From Spongorhabdus nitratireducens (GTDB taxonomy: Bacteria > Pseudomonadota > Gammaproteobacteria > Pseudomonadales > Endozoicomonadaceae), in assembly GCA_947387575.1 (NCBI GenBank), contig CANDOC010000003.1, positions 372,001 to 436,000 of the forward strand: 64,000 nt of DNA. Reading direction: 5' to 3'. The position numbers were made by a program, and so were the translations under genes. Of the stretch, positions 25,620 through 34,779 are shown piece after piece (the stretch's first letter is position 1; every line of letters begins with the position of its first letter). Below the pieces are notes generated by a model that was given only the letters and a program-made list of their open reading frames with translations, did not search any database and was not told the origin of the DNA.

Positions 25620-26489
25620 TCAGGACGCCAGCTCTTCCAGCTGGCGATCCTTTTCTGTCCAGACTTCGTTTACCCAACCCTGAAACGCTTCACGCCCCTG
25701 TGTCTGCTGATAATCATATTCCAGCACCTGAACCAGAGAACGCTTGGTAACCCTGACATCGACCTTTCGAACCCGCCCGCACAGAAAATCCCAAAACGTC
25801 GGGATGCCTTCCGGATAGTAAATGGTGACATCCAGCATTTGCTGCAACTTGCCATTCATCGCATCCAGCGCAAAAGCCAAACCACCCGCTCTGGGATTCA
25901 GCAAGCGCTGATAACCGGAAGACTGCCGCTTATATTTTTCGGTCGTAAAACGAGTGCCTTCAGCAAAATTCATCACACTGACAGGAAAGTGCTGAAACTT
26001 GGCGCAGGCTTTACGCGTGGTTTCCAGGTCCTTGCCTTTCAGATGAGGATTCTTCTCGATAAAAGCTTTGCTATATCGACGCATAAACGGAAAATCCAGC
26101 GCCCACCATAGTAGCCCCATGAAAGGCACATAAATCAGTTCTTGTTTCAAAAAAAACTTCAGAAAAGGTATACGACGGTTAAAGACCCGCTGTAATACCA
26201 GAATATCGACCCAGGACTGATGGTTAGCTACCACCAGGTACCATTCATCAGGCGAAAGCTCAGGCAGTTCTCCCGTATCTATCCGGGTGCCTCCCAGCAA
26301 CTTCTGATTCAGGTTATTAATACTGATCCAGAGTGAGGCAATCTGATCAACCACCCAGCTGCATCCCTTGCGCGAAGGCTCAAAGGGAATCAGTTTGAGC
26401 AGCCCGAACACCATCATGACAGGAAACCAGAACAGCGTATTGAGCACATAACCGGAAAAAGCAACACTTCCCCGCAAAATCGACAACAT
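25620..26489 (-). CDS. 1-acyl-glycerol-3-phosphate acyltransferase-like protein (YihG type)
   Basis: 289-aa PlsC-domain acyltransferase. The acyl-transfer motif HQSWVD (H-x4-D, about residue 93) lies in VVANHQSWVDILVLQ, and the phosphate-binding motif appears as NFAEGTRFT. An N-terminal membrane segment (VLNTLFWFPVMMVFGLLKLIPF) anchors it to the inner membrane. The length and the R-x-P-FLKFFLKQELIYVPFMG layout fit the YihG/YihO-neighbour group, which makes phosphatidic acid with unsaturated acyl chains. The start at 26489 is suitable. Confidence 0.88.
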   Translation of the reverse strand: MLSILRGSVAFSGYVLNTLFWFPVMMVFGLLKLIPFEPSRKGCSWVVDQIASLWISINNLNQKLLGGTRIDTGELPELSPDEWYLVVANHQSWVDILVLQRVFNRRIPFLKFFLKQELIYVPFMGLLWWALDFPFMRRYSKAFIEKNPHLKGKDLETTRKACAKFQHFPVSVMNFAEGTRFTTEKYKRQSSGYQRLLNPRAGGLAFALDAMNGKLQQMLDVTIYYPEGIPTFWDFLCGRVRKVDVRVTKRSLVQVLEYDYQQTQGREAFQGWVNEVWTEKDRQLEELAS

Positions 26490-26536
26490 TGACTACTTTT
26501 CCTTGGTCTATTTTTTGCCCCCATGTTAATACCGGT

Positions 26537-26569
26537 CAAAAAAAACCGGAAGACATTCGTCTTCCGGTT
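26537..26569 (-). terminator. Rho-independent terminator after ACAD-like gene
   Basis: Perfect 11-bp stem AACCGGAAGAC/GTCTTCCGGTT with a four-base loop, followed on the minus strand by a T-tract. It separates the minus-strand ACAD-like gene from the acyltransferase gene. Confidence 0.9.
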
Positions 26570-26591
26570 ACAAAATATTCCCTGTTAACAT

Positions 26592-27506
26592 TCACCCTGC
26601 TTCTGTTGCCAGCCATGCCCTCGCTTTCAAACGCCGCTGATCCCGGGCTTTACCCGCAATTTTCAGCAACTGACAGTCACGCTGCCAGGCTTTCCGCTCT
26701 TCATCACTGACAATTAAGTCCTCCGTTTGTTTAAGTAATGCCTTCAAGTGAGGTTCAATACCACTCATAGCAAGACTTGCAACCGAAAAGTCCGACTGCT
26801 GCTGACAGCCTTGAAGCAAGTGAACAAACGCTACCGCCTGCTCTACCAGCTCAAATTTCTGACGATCAAAACCTTTGCGAGCGATCATCCCCAGCAAAGC
26901 AGCCTGTACATGCAAGTCTTCACACAGCCGGAAGGGACGGATATAGGTGTCGTAGCCATCTCCCGGAAAAACAGCTGTATCTGATACGTCTACATTTTCC
27001 ATGATAACTCTGGCGTGAGGGACTTCCGGCACAACACTCAAAGCCGGCATGAGCGCCATACTCAAACCTGCGGTCTCTGCAGGCAACTGCAGCATTTTCA
27101 GCTGAGGCCGGCCATCCTGCTGCACACCACAATTTGCAGCAATCAACAGGGTGTCTGCTTCAGTACCCCCGGAAACAAACTGTTTCTGACCTGACAACAC
27201 CCAGTGCGGTTCCTGCCTGACAAGTGACGAATGAATACTTCGTGGATGCCCGCCGCCCTGCTCGGTAATGCAAAGTGCGACAATAGCGCGTGATGATTCA
27301 AGGTCCGGAATCAAACTGCGAATAGCCCATTGATAAGCTGCTGAGAATGCCCAGGCTACACGGTCTGAGCGACAACCGTCATAGAATGCTTTTTCCAGGG
27401 TAGAGCCTGTAGAGTCGACTTCCTGTTCCTGCCATTGCCGTTTCCATTCAGCAAAGTTAGTTATTTCCGGAACAGAGTCATGAAGAATTGCTGCAAGCCG
27501 TTTCAT
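26592..27506 (-). CDS. Acyl-CoA dehydrogenase-like protein
   Basis: Start taken at 27506 (MKRLAAILHDSVPEIT), giving 304 aa; a longer form from 27545 is possible. The order of elements matches the N-terminal and middle domains of acyl-CoA dehydrogenases: ALCITEQGGGHPRS in place of the usual flavin-contacting C-x-T-E-x-x-x-G-S, WVLSGQKQFVSGGTEADTLLI and a beta-domain ending VSDTAVFPGDGYD. The C-terminal helical domain is short and lacks the normal arginine/glutamate active-site signatures, so it is probably a divergent or inactive member. Substrate unknown. Confidence 0.75.
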   Translation of the reverse strand: MKRLAAILHDSVPEITNFAEWKRQWQEQEVDSTGSTLEKAFYDGCRSDRVAWAFSAAYQWAIRSLIPDLESSRAIVALCITEQGGGHPRSIHSSLVRQEPHWVLSGQKQFVSGGTEADTLLIAANCGVQQDGRPQLKMLQLPAETAGLSMALMPALSVVPEVPHARVIMENVDVSDTAVFPGDGYDTYIRPFRLCEDLHVQAALLGMIARKGFDRQKFELVEQAVAFVHLLQGCQQQSDFSVASLAMSGIEPHLKALLKQTEDLIVSDEERKAWQRDCQLLKIAGKARDQRRLKARAWLATEAG

Positions 27507-27628
27507 TATTTTTATTCTGCTTTTATGTGCCCGAAAGCATACCACTCGTCAGGCAGCAGGTAACATTTATTAGTAAGCCTCTACATTCGCTAACCTTCAT
27601 ATATTCAATCTTGTAGCTGCTGTTAGCT

Positions 27629-28378
27629 ATGCCTGTTATCCCCAGGAACGTGCACTGGATCTGGCTGGGAAAAAAGCTGCCTGGCCAGTTTGTGACGAAT
27701 ATCCGGCTATGTCAGAAACTTAACCCTGAGTATCAGTTCTTCTGCTGGTCTGATGCTATTCATCGTTATTCTGACGACCTGAACCTTCTAAATTGCTTTC
27801 ATCCCTTATCTGAACTCCTGCAACCTGACAGTCACTTCGATAACAGCACATTAACTCAATATGCATCGACCTTTATGCGTGAAAGTACTGGAGGGTATGC
27901 CAACCTGCCTAATGCCTCCAACCTGATTCGCTGGCTGGCGATGTACCGATATGGCGGTATTTATCTGGATGTAGATATTCGGGTTGCCGCACCATTCCGG
28001 CAGCTGTTCGCTGCTGACGGCATACTGTTTAATACCGAAACGTTGGAGAATAATTATTTTGCTGCCGCTGCAGGTCATCGGATTTTCGAAGAAATCATAA
28101 CCTCCTGTATTGATAAATACTGCCATGGTTCTTTACTCGGCGTTTCCCGCTACGTTATCCCCGGAGAAAATATGATCTGGGTAACTAAACGAAAACGCAC
28201 CAATCATATGGCTACCCGAATTTGTGACTGGGGCAGCGGGTTTTCAAAGTTTACCTTGTTGCTAGAGACTGAATATCTCTCAAACGACAATCACTTTCCT
28301 GATCAGTGTATTGCCGATGCCCCTGTAGCACTCAAGTGGGCTGCACCGCCTTCGAATACGATAGTAAGTGAAATCTGA
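27629..28378 (+). CDS. DXD-type glycosyltransferase (TcdA/TcdB/OCH1-like)
   Basis: 249 aa with the fold markers of the glycosyltransferase-sugar-binding family: IPRNVHWIWLGKKLP at the N-terminus, NLIRWLAMYRYGGIYLDVDI around residues 98-117 with the metal-binding DVD at 114-116, and a FNTETLENNYFAAAAGH segment. This is the arrangement seen in large clostridial toxin glucosyltransferase domains and in Och1-like enzymes. No signal peptide or membrane segment is visible. It has no cell-wall or capsule genes around it, so it may be a stand-alone effector-like enzyme, or a surface-polysaccharide enzyme that has lost its neighbours. Confidence 0.82.
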   Translation: MPVIPRNVHWIWLGKKLPGQFVTNIRLCQKLNPEYQFFCWSDAIHRYSDDLNLLNCFHPLSELLQPDSHFDNSTLTQYASTFMRESTGGYANLPNASNLIRWLAMYRYGGIYLDVDIRVAAPFRQLFAADGILFNTETLENNYFAAAAGHRIFEEIITSCIDKYCHGSLLGVSRYVIPGENMIWVTKRKRTNHMATRICDWGSGFSKFTLLLETEYLSNDNHFPDQCIADAPVALKWAAPPSNTIVSEI

Positions 28379-28430
28379 TGTCTTTTCCGTTCAGAGCACC
28401 AGGGGCTGTTGAAGTTTTATCCGAAGCATA

Positions 28431-28466
28431 AAAAACAAGGCCACACCGAAACCGGTATGGCCTTGC
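28431..28466 (-). terminator. ackA Rho-independent terminator
   Basis: On the minus strand, CAAGGCCA plus ACCG pair with CGGT plus TGGCCTTG (one mismatch) and are followed by GTTTTTTA. A second, perfect 10-bp hairpin TCACAGCAGG/CCTGCTGTGA at 28487-28510 lies between it and the ackA stop. Confidence 0.88.
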
Positions 28467-28520
28467 CAACACACAAACATAATCTGTCACAGCAGGTCAG
28501 CCTGCTGTGAATGCCTTGAA

Positions 28521-29711
28521 TCAGGCGATCAGTGCAGCGGTGTCACGAGCAATCATCAGCTCTTCGTTGGTAGCAACAACCAGTGCCTTCGGGCACTGTT
28601 CGTTGGTGGTGATCACACCCTCGCCACCGAAGCGATGCTTCAGGTTCAGCTCTTCACTCAGTTCGAAGCCGAAGATGCTCATCATTTCAACAACACGCTT
28701 GCGAATGATGTCGGAGTTTTCGCCGATGCCGCCAGTGAAGACCAGACCGTCGATACGACCCAGCGCAACGCTCATGCCAGCCAGCTTCTTGGCCAGTACG
28801 TAGCAGAATACGTCCATAGCCAGAGTTGCCTGCTCGTGGCCTTCTTCCATCGCTTCTTCGATAGTGCGGCAGTCGTTGCTCAGTTCGGAAATACCCAGCA
28901 GGCCACTCTTCTTGTTCAGCAGGTCAGTAATCTGCTGAATGTCGTAGCCACATTCCTTGTTCAGGAAGCTGAACAGGTTGGCATCAACGTCACCGGAACG
29001 GGTACCCATTACCAGACCTTCCAGCGGGGTCAGACCCATGGTGGTGTCTACGGATTCACCGTTCAGTACCGCAGAAGCACTGGCACCGTTACCCAGGTGA
29101 GCAATCAGCAGTGCGCTGTTGTTTTCTTCCAGACCCAGCATCTCGCAAGCCTGCTTGGCTACATAGCGGTAGCTGGTGCCGTGGAAGCCGTAGCGACGAA
29201 CACCGTGCTCACGGTACAGGCTGTAAGGTAGCGCGTACATGTAAGCCTGCTTCGGCATGGTCTGGTGGAAAGAAGTGTCGAAAACAACAGTCTGCGGCAG
29301 TTCCGGGAAGTATTTCTGGGCAACACGGATACCGGTCAGGTTAGCCGGGTTGTGCAGCGGTGCCAGGTGGGTGCAGTCTTCGATTGCCTGCATAGCTTCG
29401 TCAGTTACCAGGCAGGATTCCTTGAAGGACTCACCACCGTGAACCACACGGTGACCAACAGCAGCAATGGTTTCAACCAGGTTAGCATCACGCAGCAGGC
29501 TCAGCAGGGCACCAATCGCAGCATCATGATCCGCATCAGCGATAGCCTGCTTGCCCTTTTCACCGTTGATCTTCCAACGCAGACCGGCTTCCGGGCTACC
29601 CAGACGCTCAGCCAGGCCATTAATGAATTCTTCTTCAGTCTGCGGATTGATCACAGCAAACTTCAGGGAAGAACTACCACAGTTGATAATCAGAATATTT
29701 TCTTGACTCAT
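28521..29711 (-). CDS. ackA: Acetate kinase
   Basis: 396 aa, normal length. Transfers phosphate between acetyl phosphate and ADP, making ATP in acetate overflow or using acetate in reverse. Key segments: ILIINCGSSSLKFAV at the N-terminus, VGHRVVHGGESF, FDTSFHQTMP, YGFHGTSYRYV, HLGNGASASAV, MGLTPLEGLVMGTRSGD, and GGIGENSDIIRKRVV. pta is not next to it. Codon use is strongly biased, suggesting high expression. Confidence 0.98.
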   Translation of the reverse strand: MSQENILIINCGSSSLKFAVINPQTEEEFINGLAERLGSPEAGLRWKINGEKGKQAIADADHDAAIGALLSLLRDANLVETIAAVGHRVVHGGESFKESCLVTDEAMQAIEDCTHLAPLHNPANLTGIRVAQKYFPELPQTVVFDTSFHQTMPKQAYMYALPYSLYREHGVRRYGFHGTSYRYVAKQACEMLGLEENNSALLIAHLGNGASASAVLNGESVDTTMGLTPLEGLVMGTRSGDVDANLFSFLNKECGYDIQQITDLLNKKSGLLGISELSNDCRTIEEAMEEGHEQATLAMDVFCYVLAKKLAGMSVALGRIDGLVFTGGIGENSDIIRKRVVEMMSIFGFELSEELNLKHRFGGEGVITTNEQCPKALVVATNEELMIARDTAALIA

Positions 29712-30274
29712 GACCTAACAATTCCCCGTCTGGAATATAAAAGGCAGGCGAGCCCGGTGACGGTTGTCACCCGGCTTGATATAAATCGGTTTAAGTAGCC
29801 GTGGGCAGAAGAAGTCGCTCACAGCCAAAAATGAAAACGGCGGCTTTATCATCACAAAGAAAGTTCATGACAAAAAACAAGGCTGGGAAAGCGCAACCAA
29901 AAGATAAATTTTGCGCTCTGAGCCACTGCACATTATCGCTCATTTTCGGAAAAGTGATCCTACACCTAATTGCACTGGAACACTCATACAGGGAAACCGT
30001 GCCGATATTCGCACTATCCACACCCATCCCGTGATTTCGAGCAGCATTTTTCAGAAAAACAGCCGCAGATCAACCTTTTTACCGGCATTGGATAATAAAA
30101 AAGTACGGAAAACACCACTCCACAGCATCAACTTTTTTTAAACCGGCTCGTTTGGAGTTGAGCAGGAAACAGGGATCAACACGGCTCTGAACTTTTCTGA
30201 ACAGTTTGTTGACTCCGGGCATGTTCCAAGACTCACCGGACAATCCATGCTAGAGTTCAGCGCTCCACAGCGGT
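29712..30274. other. Gap between ackA and the cobalamin riboswitch
   Basis: About 560 bases with no gene I can support. It should hold the ackA promoter at its left end and the promoter of the btuB transcript at its right end; a TTGACT at 30209-30214 is a possible -35 element, but no well-spaced -10 follows. Confidence 0.5.
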
Positions 30275-30440
30275 GCCTGGTTCAGATTTTATTGATGATG
30301 AACGAGGTTAAAAGGGAACCAGATGCAAGTTCTGGACTGTACCCGCAACTGTAACAGGTGAGCCTGCAGCTATTCTGCCACTGGAAATTCCGGGAAGGCC
30401 GGCTGCAAGACATTGACCCTGAAGTCAGGAAACCTGCCCT
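30275..30440 (+). ncRNA. Cobalamin (AdoCbl) riboswitch
   Basis: Upstream of btuB lie the conserved cobalamin riboswitch blocks in the right order: AAAAGGGAA (30310-30318), CCCGCAACTGT (30342-30352), GGAAGGCCGGC and the B12 box GAAGTCAGGAAACCTGCC (30421-30438). Adenosylcobalamin binding would shut off btuB expression. Ends are approximate. About 140 bases of leader follow before the btuB start and must contain the expression platform. Confidence 0.9.
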
Positions 30441-30583
30441 GTGGGAAGCAAAGTCATACCGGACGGGTTTATCCGGCAGGTGACAGCTATCTGACAGACC
30501 TCCATTGCTGTCCGAACTCTCCTGCCTGCTAATTTCTCCCTGTCCGGATGTGCCAACACACACAGAACAAGGGTATTTTTCAT

Positions 30584-32464
30584 ATGCAACTGGCAAACAG
30601 TTACAGTGTCCGGGCTTTGACACTGGCCATTGCCTCTATCACCGCCGGCGCTGCCATCGCTGCCACTGAAGAGGACAAGCTCGACACCATTATTGTCACT
30701 GCCAGCCGAACAGCACAGACCGTTGAGCAGGCTCTGGCGCCGGTTACCGTTATTACCCGTGAAGATATTGCCACCAGTCAGGCTCAGGATATCCCCGAAC
30801 TGCTGGAAAGAGCGCCCGGCATTCAAGTCACCCGTAACGGTGGCCCAGGAGCTATTGCCTCTGTTTTTGTACGTGGTGCCAGTTCTTCCCAGACCCTGGT
30901 TCTTGTTGACGGTGTACGGGTTAACTCTGCAGCGGCCGGAGGAGCAGCTCTGCAGTATCTGACTCCGGAACAGATCGAACGCATTGAAATTGTTCGTGGC
31001 CCTCATTCCAGCCTGTATGGTGCTGATGCTATTGGCGGCGTTATCCAGATCTTTACCCGTAAGGGTGAAGGCAAGCCAAAACTCAGCATAACTGTTGGCG
31101 GCGGCAGCCGGGGCACCAGCAATTATGCCCTGAACTATGGCGGTAAAACCGGCAATACCCGTTTTAACTTCGGCGCCAGTCTGTATGAAACAGAAGGTTT
31201 CGATATCACCCCGGAAAAAATCAATATGCAGGGTGATAAGGACGCTTATCGCAACAAGTCTCTTTCCATGAGCCTGACCCACCAGTTCGATAATGATATC
31301 GAGGTTGGCTTCAATGCGATGAACGCCGAAGGCAAGGTCGAATTTGATAACCTGAGTTCATTCGGCCCCCCGGCAAATAACGCCCCCTATACCAACTTCA
31401 AGAACTCTTCTGCCGGCGCTTACATCAGTCTGCCCGTCAATGATATCTGGCAGACCCGGCTTGAAACCGGCTGGATGCGTGACTATGGCTATCAGCGTAT
31501 CAAGGATGCCCAGGGCAATCACAAGGCAACCAGCCATTACCGCACCTGGCGTAATACTGTTACCTGGCAGAACGATATTGCCTGGAGCGATAATCAGCTG
31601 ACCACTGCAGGGCTGGAATACTACAAGGACAGAGCTGATAACAGCAGCCCCTATAAAAACAACAACAAACCGGTTGACTCCAGAAGCAACAAGGCAGTGT
31701 TTGTACAGAACCAGTCATACTTCGATGGGCACGACCTGCAGGTCGGACTGCGCTATGACGACAATGAAGAGTATGGTCACAAAACCACCGGCAATATCGC
31801 CTGGGGCATTGACCTGCCAGCGTCCCTGCGACTGGTTACTTCCTACGGCACTGCATTCAGGGCACCTACTTTTAACGACCTGTACTTCCCGGGAGCTAAT
31901 CCCAAGCTAAAACCGGAAGAGTCCGAAAACTATGAAGTAGCTCTCAAGGGCCGTCACAGTTTTGGCAACTGGAGTGTGGCTGCATTCCAGAACAACATAG
32001 ACGACATGATTCGATGGGCGCCTCAGTCTAACGGAATCTGGACACCTCTTAACGTTGATAAGGCACGTATTCGGGGTATCGAAGCACAACTTGATACAGT
32101 TCTGGCCGGCTGGCAGCTTAATACCACTGTGACACTGCTGGATCCGGAAGATCGCAAAACCGGCAAACAGTTAGTGAAACGTGCCAAACAAATGCTGACA
32201 CTGAATGCTGATCGCCAGTACGGTGATTTCAGCATTGGCGGTACTCTCAAGGCGCAAAGCAAAACCTATAACGATACCGCTAACAAGCAGCAACTGGGTG
32301 GTTTTGGTACTGTCGATCTCCGTACCGGCTACCGCTTCAGCTCATCTTTCAAGGGCCAGCTGAAAGTTGTGAATCTGTTTGACAAGGATTACCACACTAC
32401 CAAAGGCTACAACAGCGAGCCTCGTGGTGTATTTGTGAGCGTAACCTATACGCCTGAAATTTAA
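30584..32464 (+). CDS. btuB: TonB-dependent vitamin B12 receptor BtuB
   Basis: 626-aa outer-membrane transporter. The start at 30584 (MQLANSYSVRALTLAIASIT) gives a good signal peptide; the frame opens 36 bases earlier. The TonB box is DTIIVTAS, followed by the plug domain (DIPELLERAPGIQVTRNGG, RGASSSQTLVLVDGVRVN, VRGPHSSLYGADAIGGVIQI) and a 22-stranded barrel with conserved YGTAFRAPTFNDLYFPG and NPKLKPEESENYEV. The C-terminus is EI rather than the usual aromatic residue. The cobalamin riboswitch upstream confirms the substrate. Confidence 0.96.
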   Translation: MQLANSYSVRALTLAIASITAGAAIAATEEDKLDTIIVTASRTAQTVEQALAPVTVITREDIATSQAQDIPELLERAPGIQVTRNGGPGAIASVFVRGASSSQTLVLVDGVRVNSAAAGGAALQYLTPEQIERIEIVRGPHSSLYGADAIGGVIQIFTRKGEGKPKLSITVGGGSRGTSNYALNYGGKTGNTRFNFGASLYETEGFDITPEKINMQGDKDAYRNKSLSMSLTHQFDNDIEVGFNAMNAEGKVEFDNLSSFGPPANNAPYTNFKNSSAGAYISLPVNDIWQTRLETGWMRDYGYQRIKDAQGNHKATSHYRTWRNTVTWQNDIAWSDNQLTTAGLEYYKDRADNSSPYKNNNKPVDSRSNKAVFVQNQSYFDGHDLQVGLRYDDNEEYGHKTTGNIAWGIDLPASLRLVTSYGTAFRAPTFNDLYFPGANPKLKPEESENYEVALKGRHSFGNWSVAAFQNNIDDMIRWAPQSNGIWTPLNVDKARIRGIEAQLDTVLAGWQLNTTVTLLDPEDRKTGKQLVKRAKQMLTLNADRQYGDFSIGGTLKAQSKTYNDTANKQQLGGFGTVDLRTGYRFSSSFKGQLKVVNLFDKDYHTTKGYNSEPRGVFVSVTYTPEI

Positions 32465-32472
32465 TGCGTCCT

Positions 32473-32510
32473 GCGTCGTTACTTCCGGGTAACGACGCTT
32501 TTCTTTTGTC
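32473..32510 (+). terminator. Terminator behind btuB
   Basis: Perfect stem GCGTCGTTAC/GTAACGACGC with a six-base loop and a T-rich TTTTCTTTT run. It lies between btuB and the adenosyltransferase-like gene, so the downstream genes may be expressed less or from a separate promoter. Confidence 0.88.
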
Positions 32511-32535
32511 TCCATCAGATCTTTTAACATCCGCC

Positions 32536-33105
32536 ATGACCATTAAATACTCCGGTGATATTCGTGAGCTCTGTTATCCGTTTATTCACGAGACAAGTTA
32601 CCTCTGCGACTTTGAAATGCTGACTGATGAGTGGTGTGCCCAGATTGGTGCAGCCATCAATGCATTCGAACAGTTGGAGGACGCTTCAATATACAGTGAT
32701 TTCATATCTTTGCTGCAGGAGTTGCAGCCGCTTACCTTTAACCTGAACGGTTCCATTCGAGGTCGGTGCTGCATTTCAGAAACACATATAGAGGCGATCA
32801 AACAGCAGTACGACCATTATCAACAGGAAGTCACTGGTCGTGTAAATGGCTTTGTTCTACCCCGCGGGCCTCGTCCTGTTCCAGAGCTTAATATCTGTCG
32901 CAGTCAGGGTAAGAAAGTCATTCGAATACTGGTGAGGGTTGATGAAGAAGGTATAAAGGTGCCTGAGACCTTGCCCCGATTTGCCAATCTGCTGGTTAAC
33001 CTGTTCTTTCTGCTAACGGTCGTGGTTAAAAAACGGATGAGCATTGAAGAAGTGGCCTATATCAGCCCCAACTACGGCCCTGCAGATACAGCCCGCAAGC
33101 AATGA
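32536..33105 (+). CDS. Cobalamin adenosyltransferase-like protein (PduO type)
   Basis: 189 aa from the ATG at 32536 (MTIKYSGDIRELCYPF). The sequence is divergent, but the layout matches the PduO-type ATP:cob(I)alamin adenosyltransferases: LCDFEMLTDEWCAQIGAAINAF in the first helix pair, then NGFVLPRGPRPVPELNICRSQGKKV and LPRFANLLVNLFFLL, corresponding to the FILPGG...A-x-L-x-x-AR and NRLSDLLF signatures. Such enzymes attach the 5'-deoxyadenosyl group to B12. The location between btuB and btuF, with an ATGA overlap to btuF, supports the call. Several usual ATP-site residues are not evident, so activity is less certain than family. Confidence 0.75.
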   Translation: MTIKYSGDIRELCYPFIHETSYLCDFEMLTDEWCAQIGAAINAFEQLEDASIYSDFISLLQELQPLTFNLNGSIRGRCCISETHIEAIKQQYDHYQQEVTGRVNGFVLPRGPRPVPELNICRSQGKKVIRILVRVDEEGIKVPETLPRFANLLVNLFFLLTVVVKKRMSIEEVAYISPNYGPADTARKQ

Positions 33106-33959
33106 AAATCAGGTCAGCCTTGTTGAAGGCCCTTCTTATATTCAGCCTGTTTCCGATCTCTGCGACTGAAGCTGTAGAACAGAAGAAACTCGCTAAAGTT
33201 ATCAGCTTGTCTCCTTTCACTACCGAGCTGTTGTTCACTGCAGGTGCAGGCTCACACCTGATTGCTGTTGATGATGACAGTAATTTTCCGGAACAAGCCA
33301 GATCGCTTCCAAAGGTGGCCAGCCATAACAGCATCAATGTTGAGCAGATTTTGCATTTAAAGCCGGACCTGCTCGTAGACGGCAGTGGCTATCACGCCCC
33401 TCAGCTTATGCAGCAACTGCACAGCCTTGGCATTCCTTTTTATTCAGTAGAGATTGACCGATTAACTGATATACCGAAGAGTTTGCAGAAGCTGGGACAG
33501 CTCACTGATAGCAGCGCGGTAGCTGATAAAGCGGCAGCTGAGTTTATGGAGCAATATCAACAACTGCTCCAACAGTACTCAGATCGAAAAACTGTTCCGG
33601 TGTTTATTCAGATATGGACTGACCCGTTGATGTCAGCAGGTCAGGATAATTTTATTAATGATGCACTAAAGCTATGTGGCGCCAGTAATATCTTTGCTGA
33701 TACTCCCGGTAGTTTTCCGCAAGTTTCAATGGAAAGCCTGTTGCAGGAAAACCCTCAGCTAATACTGACATTTGGTGATAGCAGTCGTATCAACGAAATG
33801 AAATCATACTGGAGCCGCTATCCAGCTATCCCGGCAGTTGCTCACAACAGATTTCTGATACTGCCCCATGCACTGCTGGCAACACCAGGCCCCCGGGTCA
33901 TAACGGGTGTACGACAGTTATGTCAGACTATTGATACCGTTCGTCAGAATTCGCCGTGA
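33102..33959 (+). CDS. btuF: Periplasmic vitamin B12-binding protein BtuF
   Basis: 285 aa with a Sec signal peptide (cleavage near ATEA). The class III binding-protein fold is marked by KVISLSPFTTELLFTAGAG, SINVEQILHLKPDLLVDG and FIQIWTDPLMSAGQDNFINDAL, followed by a final SWxRYPAIPAVAHNRFLILP-like block. It delivers cobalamin to an ABC importer. Its ATG overlaps the stop of the adenosyltransferase-like gene. btuC and btuD are not present in the window. Confidence 0.9.
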   Translation: MKIRSALLKALLIFSLFPISATEAVEQKKLAKVISLSPFTTELLFTAGAGSHLIAVDDDSNFPEQARSLPKVASHNSINVEQILHLKPDLLVDGSGYHAPQLMQQLHSLGIPFYSVEIDRLTDIPKSLQKLGQLTDSSAVADKAAAEFMEQYQQLLQQYSDRKTVPVFIQIWTDPLMSAGQDNFINDALKLCGASNIFADTPGSFPQVSMESLLQENPQLILTFGDSSRINEMKSYWSRYPAIPAVAHNRFLILPHALLATPGPRVITGVRQLCQTIDTVRQNSP

Positions 33960-34003
33960 CTATGCTATAACATTCTTACCTTCCTTCTGGCTCGTTATTC
34001 CTT

Positions 34004-34732
34004 ATGAGCGCACTCAACTTTATTGATCTGCTTTCACCCTGTAATGGCACTGGCGAGACTTACATGCTGTATGCCAGAGTCATGCTTCGCAACAAGATTA
34101 TCGGTGAAGTTACACTGGATACGCTGAGCCCTGACCAGTTCGGCGTTACCTTTACCGGAGGCAACAATCTGGACTCAATACCCGGGCTGATACCAATACT
34201 GAGACGTACCACCGGACACGGCAGCTTTGCCATCGACAGGGGACGGTTCAATCTGAGTAAGGCATTCGTTCACCCGGAACCTGAGCGACGGGATCTGGAT
34301 GCTTCTGTAGAACTGTTTGAGTCAGGCGTCCTCACAGCCTTTCTACTCGATATCCATCTCGAAGTGGTTTACCAGTATATTCTTTTTAACCGTAAACCCT
34401 GTCTCCGTATTTTGAGCATTCACCCCGGGTTTCATATTCTGCGGATAAAAATCACCAACGAAGGCGAATACACCGGACTGGGCATCAAGTTTAATCACCG
34501 GGGTTCAGTTTATCTCTGGTTTCGGGTATCCCGACTGCAACGGCAGGAACAGCTCCGGAGGGATATTCAGGGTCATCTTGGTCAGGCAGAGCTACTTGTT
34601 CCTCATATGGCGATGCCAAACCCTGCAGACGAAGAGGGGCTTACCATCGGCTCCCGGGATATGGTTGAAGATGAATCAACCTATGCATTTGTAGTTGGTG
34701 AGCCACCTTCAACATCGCATCAGTCCGATTAA
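34004..34732 (+). CDS. Unknown 242-aa protein
   Basis: No family recognised. There is no signal peptide and no membrane segment; the first 190 residues are a mixed alpha/beta or beta-rich domain (LYARVMLRNKIIGEVTLDTL, GLGIKFNHRGSVYLWFRVSR) and the last 50 are acidic. The gene lies 44 bases behind btuF and 47 bases ahead of the glutaryl-CoA dehydrogenase gene, all on the plus strand, so it could belong to either transcription unit. Confidence 0.7.
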   Translation: MSALNFIDLLSPCNGTGETYMLYARVMLRNKIIGEVTLDTLSPDQFGVTFTGGNNLDSIPGLIPILRRTTGHGSFAIDRGRFNLSKAFVHPEPERRDLDASVELFESGVLTAFLLDIHLEVVYQYILFNRKPCLRILSIHPGFHILRIKITNEGEYTGLGIKFNHRGSVYLWFRVSRLQRQEQLRRDIQGHLGQAELLVPHMAMPNPADEEGLTIGSRDMVEDESTYAFVVGEPPSTSHQSD

Positions 34733-34779
34733 AGCTGATATAGTTCCGCACAATACGATAACAACAACATCTTTTTATC

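Noticed and set aside
30425..31282. Minus-strand open frame of 285 codons at the start of btuB
   Set aside because: Antisense to btuB and to the riboswitch leader; no recognisable domain.
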